DNA of 64,000 nt from JALHST01 sp963798435 (GTDB lineage Bacteria; Bacteroidota; Bacteroidia; Flavobacteriales; Flavobacteriaceae), in contig CAWCTF010000004.1 in NCBI GenBank assembly GCA_963798435.1, positions 620,001 to 684,000 of the forward strand, read 5' to 3'. The first letter of the stretch is position 1. Each line of letters begins with the position of its first letter. Positions 1 through 9,359 of the stretch are shown in pieces. Below the pieces are notes generated by a model. That model saw nothing but the letters and a program-made list of their open reading frames with translations. It did no database searches and had not been told where the DNA came from. The position numbers and the translations under genes are program-made.

Positions 1-1355
1 GCCCAGTACTGCATATGGCACTTCGGGCAAAAAAATCTGCGCGGGTTGTTGTTGATGGGGTAAATATAATTCCTGAGGTCTTTGAGGTAAAAGAACATAT
101 TCGGACTTTTACAGAGGCCATACTATCCGGAAAAAAAAGAGGCTATACCGGAAAAACCTTTACCGATGTCGTCAACATCGGTATCGGCGGTTCGGATCTT
201 GGGCCTGAAATGGTCACAAAGGCCCTACGATTCTATAAAAATCATTTAAAAATTCATTTTGTTAGTAACGTCGATGGCGACCAAGTACATGAGGTGCTTC
301 AAGAATTGAATCCAGAGACGACCTTATTCGTTATTGTTTCCAAGACGTTTACAACACAAGAAACGCTGACCAATGCAACCACCATTAAAAAATGGTTCCT
401 CAAGCGGGCCGCGCACAAGGATATTGCCGACCATTTCGCCGCAGTCTCTACGAACACTGAAAAAATCGCCGAATTCGGTATCGCAGCGGAGAATGTATTC
501 CCGATGTGGGATTGGGTAGGTGGGCGGTTTTCATTATGGAGTGCCGTTGGCCTATCGATTGCTTTGGCGGTAGGATATGCCAATTTTGATGCGCTGTTGA
601 CCGGGGCTAACGAAATGGACGAACATTTTAGGACCACCGAATTTGATAAAAACATTCCAATCGTCCTAGCACTTCTAAGTATCTGGTATAACAATTTTTA
701 CGATGCGGAAACAGAGGCAATTATACCCTATTCCCAATATTTAAATAGGTTCTCTGCCTATTTGCAGCAAGGTATTATGGAAAGTAATGGCAAAAGCGTC
801 GACAGAAGCGGAAATCGGGTAGCTTATCAAACCGGGACCATTATTTGGGGCGAGCCAGGTACGAATTCACAGCATGCTTTTTTTCAGTTGATCCACCAAG
901 GTACGAAGCTTATCCCCGTTGATTTTATAGGTTTTAAAAAGTCATTGCATGGTGATGTTGATCATCACGATAAATTAATGGCCAACTTTTTTGCCCAAAC
1001 CGAAGCCTTGATGAATGGTAAAAACTCCAAAGAAGTCCGTAATGAGCTTGAAGATAATGGGGTGTTGCAAGCGGAGATAGATAAATTACTTCCTTTTAAA
1101 GTATTTGAAGGTAACAAGCCCACCAATACACTTCTAATAGAACAACTTACTCCCAAAAATCTGGGGGCCCTTATCGCCCTTTACGAGCACAAAATTTTCG
1201 TTCAAGGCGTGGTCTGGAACATCTTCAGTTATGACCAGTGGGGTGTAGAGCTAGGAAAACAACTAGCGGGCACTATTTTGAAAGATCTTCAAAATTCAGA
1301 AATCGGCGATCATGATGCGTCTACAATGCGACTCTTGCAGACTTTTAAGCGTTAA
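1..1355 (+). CDS. pgi: Glucose-6-phosphate isomerase, 5' end cut by window
   Basis: Interconverts glucose-6-phosphate and fructose-6-phosphate in the cytoplasm (glycolysis/gluconeogenesis). The frame is open to the left edge: the codons before the first ATG at 15 read P-V-L-H, which continues the family's conserved segment, so that ATG is internal. About 450 residues are present against roughly 530-550 for the family, so the N-terminal quarter lies outside. Visible family features are the sugar-phosphate loop IGIGGSDLGPEM, signature 1 around GGRFSLWSAVG, the segment QHAFFQLIHQGTK, and signature 2 around FSYDQWGVELGKQL. It ends 168 bases before a TonB-dependent receptor with no obvious link to it. 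Identification is firm. Confidence 0.97.
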   Translation, partial: PVLHMALRAKKSARVVVDGVNIIPEVFEVKEHIRTFTEAILSGKKRGYTGKTFTDVVNIGIGGSDLGPEMVTKALRFYKNHLKIHFVSNVDGDQVHEVLQELNPETTLFVIVSKTFTTQETLTNATTIKKWFLKRAAHKDIADHFAAVSTNTEKIAEFGIAAENVFPMWDWVGGRFSLWSAVGLSIALAVGYANFDALLTGANEMDEHFRTTEFDKNIPIVLALLSIWYNNFYDAETEAIIPYSQYLNRFSAYLQQGIMESNGKSVDRSGNRVAYQTGTIIWGEPGTNSQHAFFQLIHQGTKLIPVDFIGFKKSLHGDVDHHDKLMANFFAQTEALMNGKNSKEVRNELEDNGVLQAEIDKLLPFKVFEGNKPTNTLLIEQLTPKNLGALIALYEHKIFVQGVVWNIFSYDQWGVELGKQLAGTILKDLQNSEIGDHDASTMRLLQTFKR

Positions 1356-1442
1356 TCCATGACTTTCCAAATTCTTTAGGAAACATCATAACTTGTTATT
1401 TTTTTCTCTTTTTTACGCCAATTTTGTGTTAAATTGTCCGGG

Positions 1443-1454
1443 CGTTAATTAACG
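1443..1454. promoter_or_regulatory. Perfect 12-bp palindrome upstream of a receptor gene
   Basis: The sequence CGTTAATTAACG is self-complementary and lies about 70 bases before the receptor start at 1524, in the only intergenic gap of that locus. Its position suits an operator. No regulator is encoded nearby, so a regulatory role is inference. Confidence 0.3.
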
Positions 1455-1523
1455 TTCTCTTAATCTGTGTAAGTGAAAAATACCTCACTTTTGCGGCAAA
1501 TACAAAACTAAACATAAAGAACA

Positions 1524-4052
1524 ATGAGAAAAATTTACTTTGTTTTGGCGGTACTTTTATGTTCCGCATTTGCATTTTCACAAGGAACCTTGACTGGCAC
1601 CGTTTTAGATGGCGATTCGGGAGAGCCATTACCAGGGGCTAGCGTCGTAATCGAAGGAACAACCACTGGTGTTGCTACTGATTTTGATGGTAATTTCAGT
1701 ATAGAAGTTACGAATAACGAAGGTACTTTGGTGATATCATATATAGGATTCACGGCCCAAAATGTCGATTATTCGAAAGTAGGTAATTTAGGAATAATAC
1801 GCTTGCAATCCAATTCACAGGAGTTGGAAGGGGTGGTGCTAATATCATCCGTAGCGGTAGACCGTCAAACTCCGGTTGCAGTGTCGACGGTTAAGGCAGC
1901 CGATATCGAATTGAAATTGGGGACGCAGGAATTCCCAGAGATCCTGAAATCAACTCCAGGGGTTTATGCCACAAAATCCGGAGGTGGTTTTGGCGATGGC
2001 CGGATCAATTTACGGGGTTTCAGCTCTGTGAACGTTGCTGTGATGATCAATGGCGTCCCTGTCAATGACATGGAAAATGGCGTTGTATATTGGAGTAACT
2101 GGGCCGGTTTGGCTGATGTTACCAGCACGATGCAAGTGCAAAGAGGCCTCGGGGCTTCAAAGGTTGCAGTCCCTTCGGTTGGTGGAACTATTAACATCCT
2201 GACCAAATCGACCGATGTAGAAAAGGGGGGTAATGTATATACCGGAGTTGGCAATGATGGATACCAAAAATATGGTTTTACACTTTCGACAGGACTCATG
2301 GACAATGGTTTTGCCGCTACGGTATCGGCTTCAAAAACCAAAGGGAATGGGTATGTTGACGGTACCGAATTCGAGGGCTATAACTATTTTGTAAATATTT
2401 CAAAGCGAATCAACGACCATCACACGTTATCCTTAACGTCGTTTGGAGCTCCACAACGGCACGGGCAGCGGCAAAATAGAAGCTCGATTGCCAAATATCG
2501 GGATGCCGAAAGCGGCATTAAATTTAATCCGGATTGGGGTATCAAAAATGGACAGGTGGTCAATATTGAAGACAACTTTTATTTTAAGCCGCAAACCTCT
2601 TTGAACCATTATTGGAATATAAATGATAAATCATTTTTATCTACTGCGGTGTATGCTTCTTCCGGGACTGGTGGAGGAGGGGGAACTGCAGGGGATTATA
2701 GTTTATTCAATGTTCGATTAGGTGGTGACGATCAGCCCGTTGATCTTGATAATATCGTGGCAATCAACAGGGACCGAGGGACTCAAGGTCTGGAAGCCGC
2801 AGCCTATCTGAGGGCTTCTAGAAATGATCACGAGTGGTATGGGTTATTGTCTACCTATAAGAACGATCTATCTGATAACCTAGCCTTGATGGCCGGAGTT
2901 GATTTACGTACGTATACCGGAAAACACTTTTCTGAATTGACCGATCTTTTAGGGGGGGCCTATGTAATTGACAATAACGATGTAAATAATCCCAATAGAA
3001 CGATTAAGGTAGGCGATAAACGGGATTATCACGATGAAGGGAAAGTAGGCTGGCAAGGTTTGTTCACCCAATTGGAGTACACCAAGAATAATTTATCCGC
3101 TTTTGTAGCAGCCAATTTTGCCAATACTTCCTATAGAAGAATCGATTATTTTCTTTATTTAAATGATGATCCCCTACGGGAAACCGATCGTTACAATTTC
3201 TCCAGTTATGGTTTAAAGGGCGGAGCGAATTATAATTTGGATGCAAATAACAACGTTTTTTTCAATATTGGCTATCTTGAAAGAGCGCCCGGTTTCGATG
3301 CGGTATTCCTTAATTTTGATAACGAGCATATCAATGCCGATGCCGTAAATGAAAAAATATTCAGTACTGAAATTGGCTATGGATACCGAAGCAATGTGTT
3401 ATCGGCAAATGTCAATATTTATCGGACGGCTTGGAACGACCGTACCTTTACCGACAATTTTTCGGTCGGGGGTATTGATTATTTCGTAAACCTGTTGGGG
3501 GTCAATGCCCTTCACCAAGGGATAGAAGTTGATTTTGTGTATCGACCTATTACGAAACTTTCATTAACAGGAATGGTGTCATTGGGTGATTGGAAATGGA
3601 CGAACAATGTAGAGAACGCCCAAGTATATGATGATGCCAATAACCCAGTAGGAAATCCTATCAACATATTCATTGACGGATTTAAGGTCGGGGATGCAGC
3701 TCAAACAACCATGGCCTTAGGGTTAAATTACGAGGTTTTCGATCGTACGCGGTTGCTATTGGATTATAATTATTATGCAAATTATTATGCCGATTTTGAA
3801 CCAACAGGTAGAACTTCCGAAGGAATACCCCAATCGTGGAAAGCGCCTTCGTATGGCCTATTCGACGCGGGTATTAGTTATGGGTTTAATATGGGAGGCT
3901 TCGAAGCTACTCTTATCGGCCGTATGAACAATGTCTTTAATACCGATTATATTGCCGATGCTTTGGATGGGGGTAATCATGATGCCTTGAGTGCTTTGGT
4001 ATGGTATGGCTTTGGTAGGACATTCAACCTCGGTGCTAAATTTAGTTTTTAA
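1524..4052 (+). CDS. TonB-dependent receptor with CarboxypepD_reg-like N-domain
   Basis: Outer-membrane active transporter, 842 residues. A signal peptide ends at about residue 20 (FAFSQ). A carboxypeptidase-regulatory-like beta-sandwich follows (about 21-105, with the typical G-x-P-LPGASV and TDFDGNFSI strands). Next come a plug domain (about 115-225, with RGFSSVNVAVMINGVPVND) and a beta-barrel ending in aromatic-rich FNLGAKFSF. It is shorter than SusC proteins (about 1000) and has no SusD partner. Instead a lipoprotein gene begins 17 bases after its stop, and an endonuclease I lipoprotein follows. The substrate cannot be read from sequence. The neighbours suggest nucleic-acid-derived material or peptide/ion cargo, which is inference. 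Confidence 0.92.
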   Translation: MRKIYFVLAVLLCSAFAFSQGTLTGTVLDGDSGEPLPGASVVIEGTTTGVATDFDGNFSIEVTNNEGTLVISYIGFTAQNVDYSKVGNLGIIRLQSNSQELEGVVLISSVAVDRQTPVAVSTVKAADIELKLGTQEFPEILKSTPGVYATKSGGGFGDGRINLRGFSSVNVAVMINGVPVNDMENGVVYWSNWAGLADVTSTMQVQRGLGASKVAVPSVGGTINILTKSTDVEKGGNVYTGVGNDGYQKYGFTLSTGLMDNGFAATVSASKTKGNGYVDGTEFEGYNYFVNISKRINDHHTLSLTSFGAPQRHGQRQNRSSIAKYRDAESGIKFNPDWGIKNGQVVNIEDNFYFKPQTSLNHYWNINDKSFLSTAVYASSGTGGGGGTAGDYSLFNVRLGGDDQPVDLDNIVAINRDRGTQGLEAAAYLRASRNDHEWYGLLSTYKNDLSDNLALMAGVDLRTYTGKHFSELTDLLGGAYVIDNNDVNNPNRTIKVGDKRDYHDEGKVGWQGLFTQLEYTKNNLSAFVAANFANTSYRRIDYFLYLNDDPLRETDRYNFSSYGLKGGANYNLDANNNVFFNIGYLERAPGFDAVFLNFDNEHINADAVNEKIFSTEIGYGYRSNVLSANVNIYRTAWNDRTFTDNFSVGGIDYFVNLLGVNALHQGIEVDFVYRPITKLSLTGMVSLGDWKWTNNVENAQVYDDANNPVGNPINIFIDGFKVGDAAQTTMALGLNYEVFDRTRLLLDYNYYANYYADFEPTGRTSEGIPQSWKAPSYGLFDAGISYGFNMGGFEATLIGRMNNVFNTDYIADALDGGNHDALSALVWYGFGRTFNLGAKFSF

Positions 4053-4069
4053 TAAAAAAAATAGTAAAA

Positions 4070-5728
4070 ATGAAAAAGTATATCTATTTATTCGCGATAC
4101 TGGGCCTAACCTTTGTGGCCTGTAATCCATTGGAGGACGTTTACACCGAGTTGGATGCCCAGAAGGAAGTAATTTCCGCAGATGCCATATTTACCTTGAG
4201 CGATGAGGACTATGCGGCCTTAGGACTTGATTTTGGAAATTTCAGCTCCTTGGAGGATGCCAAGACGATGCTACCCGATTATTTAAAGGAAAAATATCCG
4301 GTTTGGGGGCAAGGTTCATCTGCATTGGTCGGTTTTGATCTCTATGTGGGTACTGCTGAAGGTGTCAGCGATTATACAGGAGCCGATATATATACACTTA
4401 CTAATGCCGATTATGCAAGTGCTGGAAGTGATGCATTCGGATTTTATCCCAATGCCAATCCGGTGGATCATATTTCCGATATCTTGGCTGCTAACATTAC
4501 TAATGCGACCGAAGGTCAAGTAGTATTGGCAAAATACAAGCAGTATTTTGAAAACCCGGTTATCGGCCTGGCGAACATCTATGAGGCAAATTTTAACGGT
4601 GGTCTTGACGATTGGACCGCCACCAGCGTGGTTGGTGACCAAGTTTGGGAAGCAAGTTCCTTTGGGGGCGTCGAATATGCTAAAATGTCAGGATATTCAG
4701 GGGCTGCGCTCGCCAACCAAGATTGGTTGGTATCGCCAGAGATCGACTTGAGTGGGGAAACCAATTTAAATTTTCAAATCAACCAGGCAATTAATTATGC
4801 CACTAATCTGAGCTTACTTTCAATCTTGGTTTCCACTGATTATTCGGGAGACGTCACCACGGCAACTTGGGACCCCATTGCCTTGACAACCGCTCCAGAC
4901 GGAACTAATTTTAATTTTGTATTGTCTGAAAACTATGACTTTTCTGCTTATGAGGGTCAAGTAGTGAACATCGCCTTTAAATATGAGTCAACCGATATGG
5001 AGGCGGCGACTTGGGAAGTCGATCAGTTGCTTGTTAAAGCGCTCGGAATTTCCGGGGCTACCAATTCAAAGGGAGACTACTATATGTATTCTGGGGGAAC
5101 TTGGGAACCGGTTACCGGCGTTTATTACCTAAGTTCGGCAGATTTTGATTCAATGGGTACCGGATCTGGACAACCTGGACAGTATAATAACTTTAGTAGT
5201 TCGATTTCGCCAGACGCTTACTTGCCCAATTTCTTAAAGGCTACATATCCCTATGCCCAAGAAGAAGATGAATTATTCGTTATTTATGATTATTATTCCA
5301 GTACAAGTGGTGCCCAAATAAGAGGAAATCTGTTCAAATTCATTGATGGAATATGGGTTGGTAATCAATCGGTAGTTTCTACGGAATTGCAGTTTGGTTT
5401 TGATAATGGCGTTTGGGTTCCTGACAATACCATAAAATATGCGTTGGTGGCTTCCGATTATTCATTAATTGCAGACGCTCTTGTGGGTACATATCCCACA
5501 CAGGCTGGGAGTGCCGGAAATTATGGTAATTTTGACAGAAGGGAAGGAAATGCTGCCTATTGGAGTGATGCCATGCTTGTCGAGGGCTTTAATATACTTT
5601 TAGATAGTATAGCTCCCGGTGCCGCAGAAGGACAAAAATATGTGATAACCTATGCCATTTATAATGGGGCTGCTGGCTTTGAAAATATAAGCTTAATTAA
5701 GACCGGAGGAGTTTGGGTGCTTAATTAG
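4070..5728 (+). CDS. Repeat-containing lipoprotein with choice-of-anchor J (DUF5017-like) domain
   Basis: Probable surface lipoprotein of 552 residues. The signal is MKKYIYLFAILGLTFVAC with lipidated Cys18. A jelly-roll choice-of-anchor J segment at about residues 165-325 shows FNGGLDDWT, DWLVSPEIDLSG and WEVDQLLV. It is flanked by four degenerate modules that begin like (I/V)Y-x-L-x-x-x-DY and end near an A-x-G-x-x-x-V-x-Y pattern, two before it (about 40 and 105) and two after (about 348 and 460). It is translated 17 bases after the receptor stop, so it is its co-transcribed partner and takes the place a SusD would have. A ligand-capture role is inferred. A strong terminator follows at 5752-5791. 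Confidence 0.8.
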   Translation: MKKYIYLFAILGLTFVACNPLEDVYTELDAQKEVISADAIFTLSDEDYAALGLDFGNFSSLEDAKTMLPDYLKEKYPVWGQGSSALVGFDLYVGTAEGVSDYTGADIYTLTNADYASAGSDAFGFYPNANPVDHISDILAANITNATEGQVVLAKYKQYFENPVIGLANIYEANFNGGLDDWTATSVVGDQVWEASSFGGVEYAKMSGYSGAALANQDWLVSPEIDLSGETNLNFQINQAINYATNLSLLSILVSTDYSGDVTTATWDPIALTTAPDGTNFNFVLSENYDFSAYEGQVVNIAFKYESTDMEAATWEVDQLLVKALGISGATNSKGDYYMYSGGTWEPVTGVYYLSSADFDSMGTGSGQPGQYNNFSSSISPDAYLPNFLKATYPYAQEEDELFVIYDYYSSTSGAQIRGNLFKFIDGIWVGNQSVVSTELQFGFDNGVWVPDNTIKYALVASDYSLIADALVGTYPTQAGSAGNYGNFDRREGNAAYWSDAMLVEGFNILLDSIAPGAAEGQKYVITYAIYNGAAGFENISLIKTGGVWVLN

Positions 5729-5751
5729 AGGCAATTTCTTTATTCGATTCG

Positions 5752-5791
5752 AAAACCTTTCAGCAGCGTCGTGTACATGCTGAAAGGTTTT
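5752..5791 (+). terminator. Rho-independent terminator after receptor/lipoprotein pair
   Basis: A 14-bp perfect stem (AAAACCTTTCAGCA with its complement at 5778-5791) encloses a 12-base loop and continues into a T-rich tail. It closes the receptor/lipoprotein unit and separates it from the endonuclease gene. Confidence 0.85.
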
Positions 5792-5855
5792 TCATTATTA
5801 ATGACCAAATTCTATAAGTGGTGCCTATACACGGTTTTCAAGAAGGGAGACAACT

Positions 5856-6647
5856 ATGAAAAGAATATTTTTGTTAATGGTACTTGGTGGGTTTTCCTTT
5901 TCCTGCAGTAATGATAATGCCCTGTCGGATAGTACGGCTAACCAAGACATTTCGAATACGATTTCATTTAACATACCCAGTGATCTTAACTATTATTACG
6001 GAAATAGCTCGTTTACCGATGATGCCGACATGAATTATCGAACACTTGCTGCATTAACGAGTGAGAAGCACCGGACAATTTTATATTATAGCCAAAGGCA
6101 TGAGTACCTCTATGTTGCCGATGAAGCCGTAAACGATCCTGAAAGTGTCATTCTAATGTATTCCGGGGAAAGTAGGTACTGGCAGGAATATTCCTCTACC
6201 AACAACCCATATACACCCCAAACCTTTAACACAGAGCATATATACCCACAATCCCTCCTTGCATCCGAGGTGGCGGTGAGTGACCTACACCAGTTAAGGG
6301 TTTGCGATGCTGCCATAAATGAAGAAAGGCTTAATTACCCGTTCACAGCAGGCAGTGGAAAGTTTAAGTTGGTCAATGGCAATTCATGGTATCCTGGGGA
6401 TGACTGGCGCGGGGATGTTGCAAGAATAGTACTGTATCTAAACATTCGATATCAGGAAACCTTTGAAAAAGTGGGCGGTTTGGAACTATTTCTGGAATGG
6501 AATGTTGCCGATCCCGTATCTGATTTTGAAATACAACGGAACGCAGTCATCGAGTCAGCCCAAGGAAATAGAAATCCCTTTATCGATAATCCATTTTTGG
6601 CAACCCTTGTTTGGGGAGGCAAATCGGCCGAGAATAAATGGAAATAA
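5856..6647 (+). CDS. Endonuclease I family (EndA/NucM-like) lipoprotein nuclease
   Basis: Secreted or surface-anchored non-specific nuclease of the His-Me finger (beta-beta-alpha-metal) class, 263 residues. Its signal GGFSFSC puts the lipidated Cys at 17. The catalytic region holds NTEHIYPQSL (His128, where the family usually has EHxWP), DLHQLR (143-148) and INEERLNYPF, matching the family's DLHHLxPxDxxxNxxRxNxPF. The following WYPGDDWRGDVAR matches the family's conserved metal-binding helix. It lies directly downstream of the receptor/lipoprotein pair but after a terminator, so it has its own promoter or depends on read-through. With the two receptors and the EEP-fold protein it suggests extracellular nucleic-acid degradation (inference). 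Confidence 0.9.
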   Translation: MKRIFLLMVLGGFSFSCSNDNALSDSTANQDISNTISFNIPSDLNYYYGNSSFTDDADMNYRTLAALTSEKHRTILYYSQRHEYLYVADEAVNDPESVILMYSGESRYWQEYSSTNNPYTPQTFNTEHIYPQSLLASEVAVSDLHQLRVCDAAINEERLNYPFTAGSGKFKLVNGNSWYPGDDWRGDVARIVLYLNIRYQETFEKVGGLELFLEWNVADPVSDFEIQRNAVIESAQGNRNPFIDNPFLATLVWGGKSAENKWK

Positions 6648-6721
6648 ATAAAACGACCCTGCAGCATGGGTTATTAGTATAGCCAAAATTCATTACATTT
6701 AGGCATCTTAAACTCGAACTC

Positions 6722-7180
6722 ATGCAAGACAGCTCACTAGCATATCAATGGATACTTGAATTACATTCCTATTTGGCGTATGCGGTTTTGGCCCTACTTA
6801 TTGTTGCCGTGGCCAATGCCTTCATAGGATGGTTGGGCAATAAAATGTTCTTACCACAAAAAGATTTCAGAATTAGTCTAATGGCTCTCATTTTGGCCCA
6901 TCTGCAGTTATTGATAGGCCTGTTACTCTATTTTGTGTCGGGTAACGGATTTAAGGCGGTACAAACCTTGGGGATGGGCGGACTAAACGCGCCGGCCAGA
7001 TTGTTGGCCGTAGAGCACCCATTTGTTAATATCTTGGCCATTGTATTGATAACTATAGGTTGGTCAAGGCATAAGAAAGTCATGGAAGGTGCCAAAAAGT
7101 TTAAGAACATTGCCATATTCTACGGCCTCGGATTGATCCTTATTTTAAGTAGGATCCCATGGGGGCAGTGGTTCAATTGA
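6722..7180 (+). CDS. Small four-helix membrane protein, cytochrome-b-like
   Basis: An integral membrane protein of 152 residues with four hydrophobic helices (about 13-38, 48-70, 95-116, 130-148). Histidines lie in or next to the helices (LHSYLAY near 14, LAHLQLL near 59, VEHPF near 97, WSRHKK near 116). Such spacing is compatible with haem binding, and homologous flavobacterial proteins are commonly called cytochrome B. No soluble domain or signal peptide is present. It stands alone between the endonuclease and the DUF1080 gene, and its role is unknown. Confidence 0.6.
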   Translation: MQDSSLAYQWILELHSYLAYAVLALLIVAVANAFIGWLGNKMFLPQKDFRISLMALILAHLQLLIGLLLYFVSGNGFKAVQTLGMGGLNAPARLLAVEHPFVNILAIVLITIGWSRHKKVMEGAKKFKNIAIFYGLGLILILSRIPWGQWFN

Positions 7181-7302
7181 ACACCGGGGAACACCTGCCT
7201 TTTCTAGTAATGTATTCGTGCGCCTCACCAATTTTGACACGGGAAAAGCAAGAAAGGAGAATCAATATTAAAAAATATGAATATTAAATTAAATTCAAGA
7301 AA

Positions 7303-7896
7303 ATGAAAAATAGCATCCTCATTCTGGCAATCATAGCTTTGCCTTTTATTTGTAATGCCCAAGAAAAGTCACTCTTTAATGGCAAGGATTTAACGGGGTG
7401 GACTATTTATGGTACCGAAAAATGGTATGTAGAAGACGGACTCTTGGTTTGCGAAAGTGGTCCCGATAAGCAATATGGCTATTTGGGGACAGAGGCACAT
7501 TATAAAAATTTTGAACTTGATCTTGAGTTTAAGCAAGAAGCCGATGGCAATAGTGGGGTTTTTATTCGTTCAACGGTGGATGGCACGAAAGTTAGCGGAT
7601 GGCAGGTAGAAGTGGCCCCAAAAGGGCATGATACCGGAGGTGTCTATGAATCCTATGGCCGGGGATGGCTTATAAAACCAGCGCCTGAAAAGGATAGCGT
7701 TCTAAAAGAAGGGCAATGGAACCATATGAAAATACGGGTCGTAGGCGATACGATCACCTCGTGGTTAAATGGAGTTGAAATGGTAACTCTGAGCGATGAA
7801 AAGATTGGCGAAGGTGAAGGCTCCATTTGTTTGCAGATTCATGATGGAGGCGGTATAAAGGTAAAATGGAGGAATCTAAAGATCGTTGAACTGTAG
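7303..7896 (+). CDS. Secreted DUF1080 (3-keto-disaccharide hydrolase-like) protein
   Basis: A periplasmic protein of 197 residues consisting of a signal peptide (to about residue 19, FICNAQ) and one concanavalin-like DUF1080 domain. Domain hallmarks are SLFNGKDLTGW, the strand FELDLEFK followed by NSGVFIR, the loop GVYESYGRGW, and GQWNHMKIRVVGDTITSWLNG. Some relatives hydrolyse 3-keto-glucosides; others are only predicted glycan hydrolases or binders. It is a single-domain version with no attached c-type cytochrome. The neighbours do not form a recognisable glycan locus, so the substrate is open. Confidence 0.88.
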   Translation: MKNSILILAIIALPFICNAQEKSLFNGKDLTGWTIYGTEKWYVEDGLLVCESGPDKQYGYLGTEAHYKNFELDLEFKQEADGNSGVFIRSTVDGTKVSGWQVEVAPKGHDTGGVYESYGRGWLIKPAPEKDSVLKEGQWNHMKIRVVGDTITSWLNGVEMVTLSDEKIGEGEGSICLQIHDGGGIKVKWRNLKIVEL

Positions 7897-8120
7897 ATTT
7901 TAGAGTTCACCTTTTCTGCCAGAGGGATCCATTTTTTTAAAACCAAAGGCGAAATCAAGGTTTTAAAAACCGTGATGGGAATTGGTAAGAAAGTTTCTAA
8001 GGCCGACACCTTGAACGGGATGTACTTCCCAATATAAGGCTGAATTTGGGATATACCTCCCGCCATAGCGTAGCAAATAGTTCTAAATTAGACGTATTTC
8101 ATTGATGGCGATAAATATCG

Positions 8121-9194
8121 TTAATTCTCTTCCTTTAAATGATTTCGAAGGGAATTCTCCTTAATCAGATATACATACACGGGAAAATGGTCACTGTACC
8201 CCCCTGTATAGTTGCCCCCCGAATAGGTTCTTAGGGGATAGCCTTTATACGGCCCATCTTGGGTGATAAGATAGGCTGGCATAAAGATACCTGCCTTCCA
8301 AAATCGATATCCCAGGGAATCGGAAGCTACCAAATTCCCGGTCATATAAATCTGATCGAATAAATTCCAGTGATCACGATACGCTAAAGTGCCAATTCCC
8401 TTTTTAAATAATTTTTCCATAGGGTTGAAGAGGTCGGTTGCCAATAGGTCTTGTTTCTTCCCCTTGGTTTTTAGTACTTTTTTTAGGCTATCACTAATTG
8501 GATCATCATTAAAATCGCCCATCGCGATAATTTTAGAAGTAGGGTCTATTGCGGTAATTGAGTCGATAATTCGCTTGTTTAATCGGGCCGCTGCGAGACG
8601 ATTTGGTTTGCTACGAGCCTCCCCGCCACTTCGTGATGGCCAATGGTTGACGATGATATGAATATATTCGGTATCGAGGAGGCCCCCTACGACCAGTTGA
8701 TCCCTTGTAAAATCCCTTTCCCCCTCAAGATTGAAGAGCAATAGCCGGTGACTTTTAAATGACATAGGTAAAAAAACTTCTTCTTTATACAGTAAGGCGA
8801 CATCGATGCCACGTTCATCGGGAGAATCGAAATGAATGATGCCATAATTCTTATCCTGCAATTCAGGGCTGTTCACCAAACGTTCGAGCACTTCAATATT
8901 TTCTACTTCGCAAAGGCCGATAAGATCAGGCGATGTTCGGGTTAGGTCGCTGCCGATTTTAGATACGACCTTGCCCATGTTCGTGATTTTTTGTTCGAAT
9001 CGCTCTAATGTCCAATGATCTTTCCCCGCAGGTGTGCGATCATCATCAAAAGTGAGGGAGTCGTTTTCTGTATCGAAGAGATTTTCCATATTGTAAAAAG
9101 CCAGTGTGCGAATTTTAAATTCTATTTGGCACGCGGCCGAGACAACCCTAAATAAAAGTATCGGCAGAAGTATTTTCAGTTCGTTCCTAGGCAT
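8121..9194 (-). CDS. Secreted endonuclease/exonuclease/phosphatase-fold protein
   Basis: A 357-residue extracytoplasmic member of the EEP (DNase I-like) superfamily. A hydrophobic signal precedes a complete fold. The key segments are FYNMENLFDT (first strand with Asn), LCEVENIEVL (metal-binding Glu), VNHWPSRSGG (catalytic His), AMGDFNDDP (Asp/Asn pair) and the C-terminal YSDHFPV (Asp-His). Relatives are nucleases or phosphodiesterases, sometimes annotated endonuclease. A Cys follows the signal helix (SAAC), but the lipobox is weak. It is divergent from the receptor at 9302/9360 and shares a 107-base promoter region with it. Together with the endonuclease I and lamin-tail proteins it points to use of extracellular nucleic acid. 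Confidence 0.88.
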   Translation of the reverse strand: MPRNELKILLPILLFRVVSAACQIEFKIRTLAFYNMENLFDTENDSLTFDDDRTPAGKDHWTLERFEQKITNMGKVVSKIGSDLTRTSPDLIGLCEVENIEVLERLVNSPELQDKNYGIIHFDSPDERGIDVALLYKEEVFLPMSFKSHRLLLFNLEGERDFTRDQLVVGGLLDTEYIHIIVNHWPSRSGGEARSKPNRLAAARLNKRIIDSITAIDPTSKIIAMGDFNDDPISDSLKKVLKTKGKKQDLLATDLFNPMEKLFKKGIGTLAYRDHWNLFDQIYMTGNLVASDSLGYRFWKAGIFMPAYLITQDGPYKGYPLRTYSGGNYTGGYSDHFPVYVYLIKENSLRNHLKEEN

Positions 9195-9269
9195 TGAAGG
9201 CAGCTATTAAATTTGAAGGTGCTGCCAAGATACTTTCTTGACCTGCAAGGAGTGTGCAGTAGGGCCAAC

Positions 9270-9277
9270 TACTTTTG
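9270..9277 (+). promoter_or_regulatory. Bacteroidota -7 box (TACTTTTG) for second receptor
   Basis: A match to TAnnTTTG lies 24 bases before the ATG at 9302. Its position favours 9302, not the GTG at 9360, as the original translation start of the receptor. Confidence 0.6.
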
Positions 9278-9301
9278 AAAAACAGATTTCAAATCATACA
9301 C

Positions 9302-9359
9302 ATGTCACTTCGTTTATTATTTCTTTCTGTTGGTTTCATTTTGATCATACCCTACTGCT
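9302..9359 (+). other. Out-of-frame signal-peptide coding segment (frameshift)
   Basis: From the ATG at 9302 the codons read M-S-L-R-L-L-F-L-S-V-G-F-I-L-I-I-P, an ideal signal-peptide start. The frame then runs to a stop shortly after 9375. Removing one C from the run CCC at 9350-9352 changes the reading to I-P-T-A-V-A-Q and joins this segment perfectly to the receptor frame, giving a normal AVAQ cleavage site. This is either a real frameshift mutation or a base-call or assembly error. Confidence 0.75.

Noticed and set aside
7839..8066. Minus-strand frame of 75 codons between the DUF1080 gene and the EEP gene
   Set aside because: It overlaps the end of the DUF1080 gene, has no family resemblance or signal peptide, and has skewed hydrophobic composition typical of a chance frame.
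9199..9226. GGCAGC...GCTGCC inverted repeat in the divergent promoter between the EEP gene and the second receptor
   Set aside because: Six-base arms with a 16-base spacer are too weak to call an operator without comparison to relatives.
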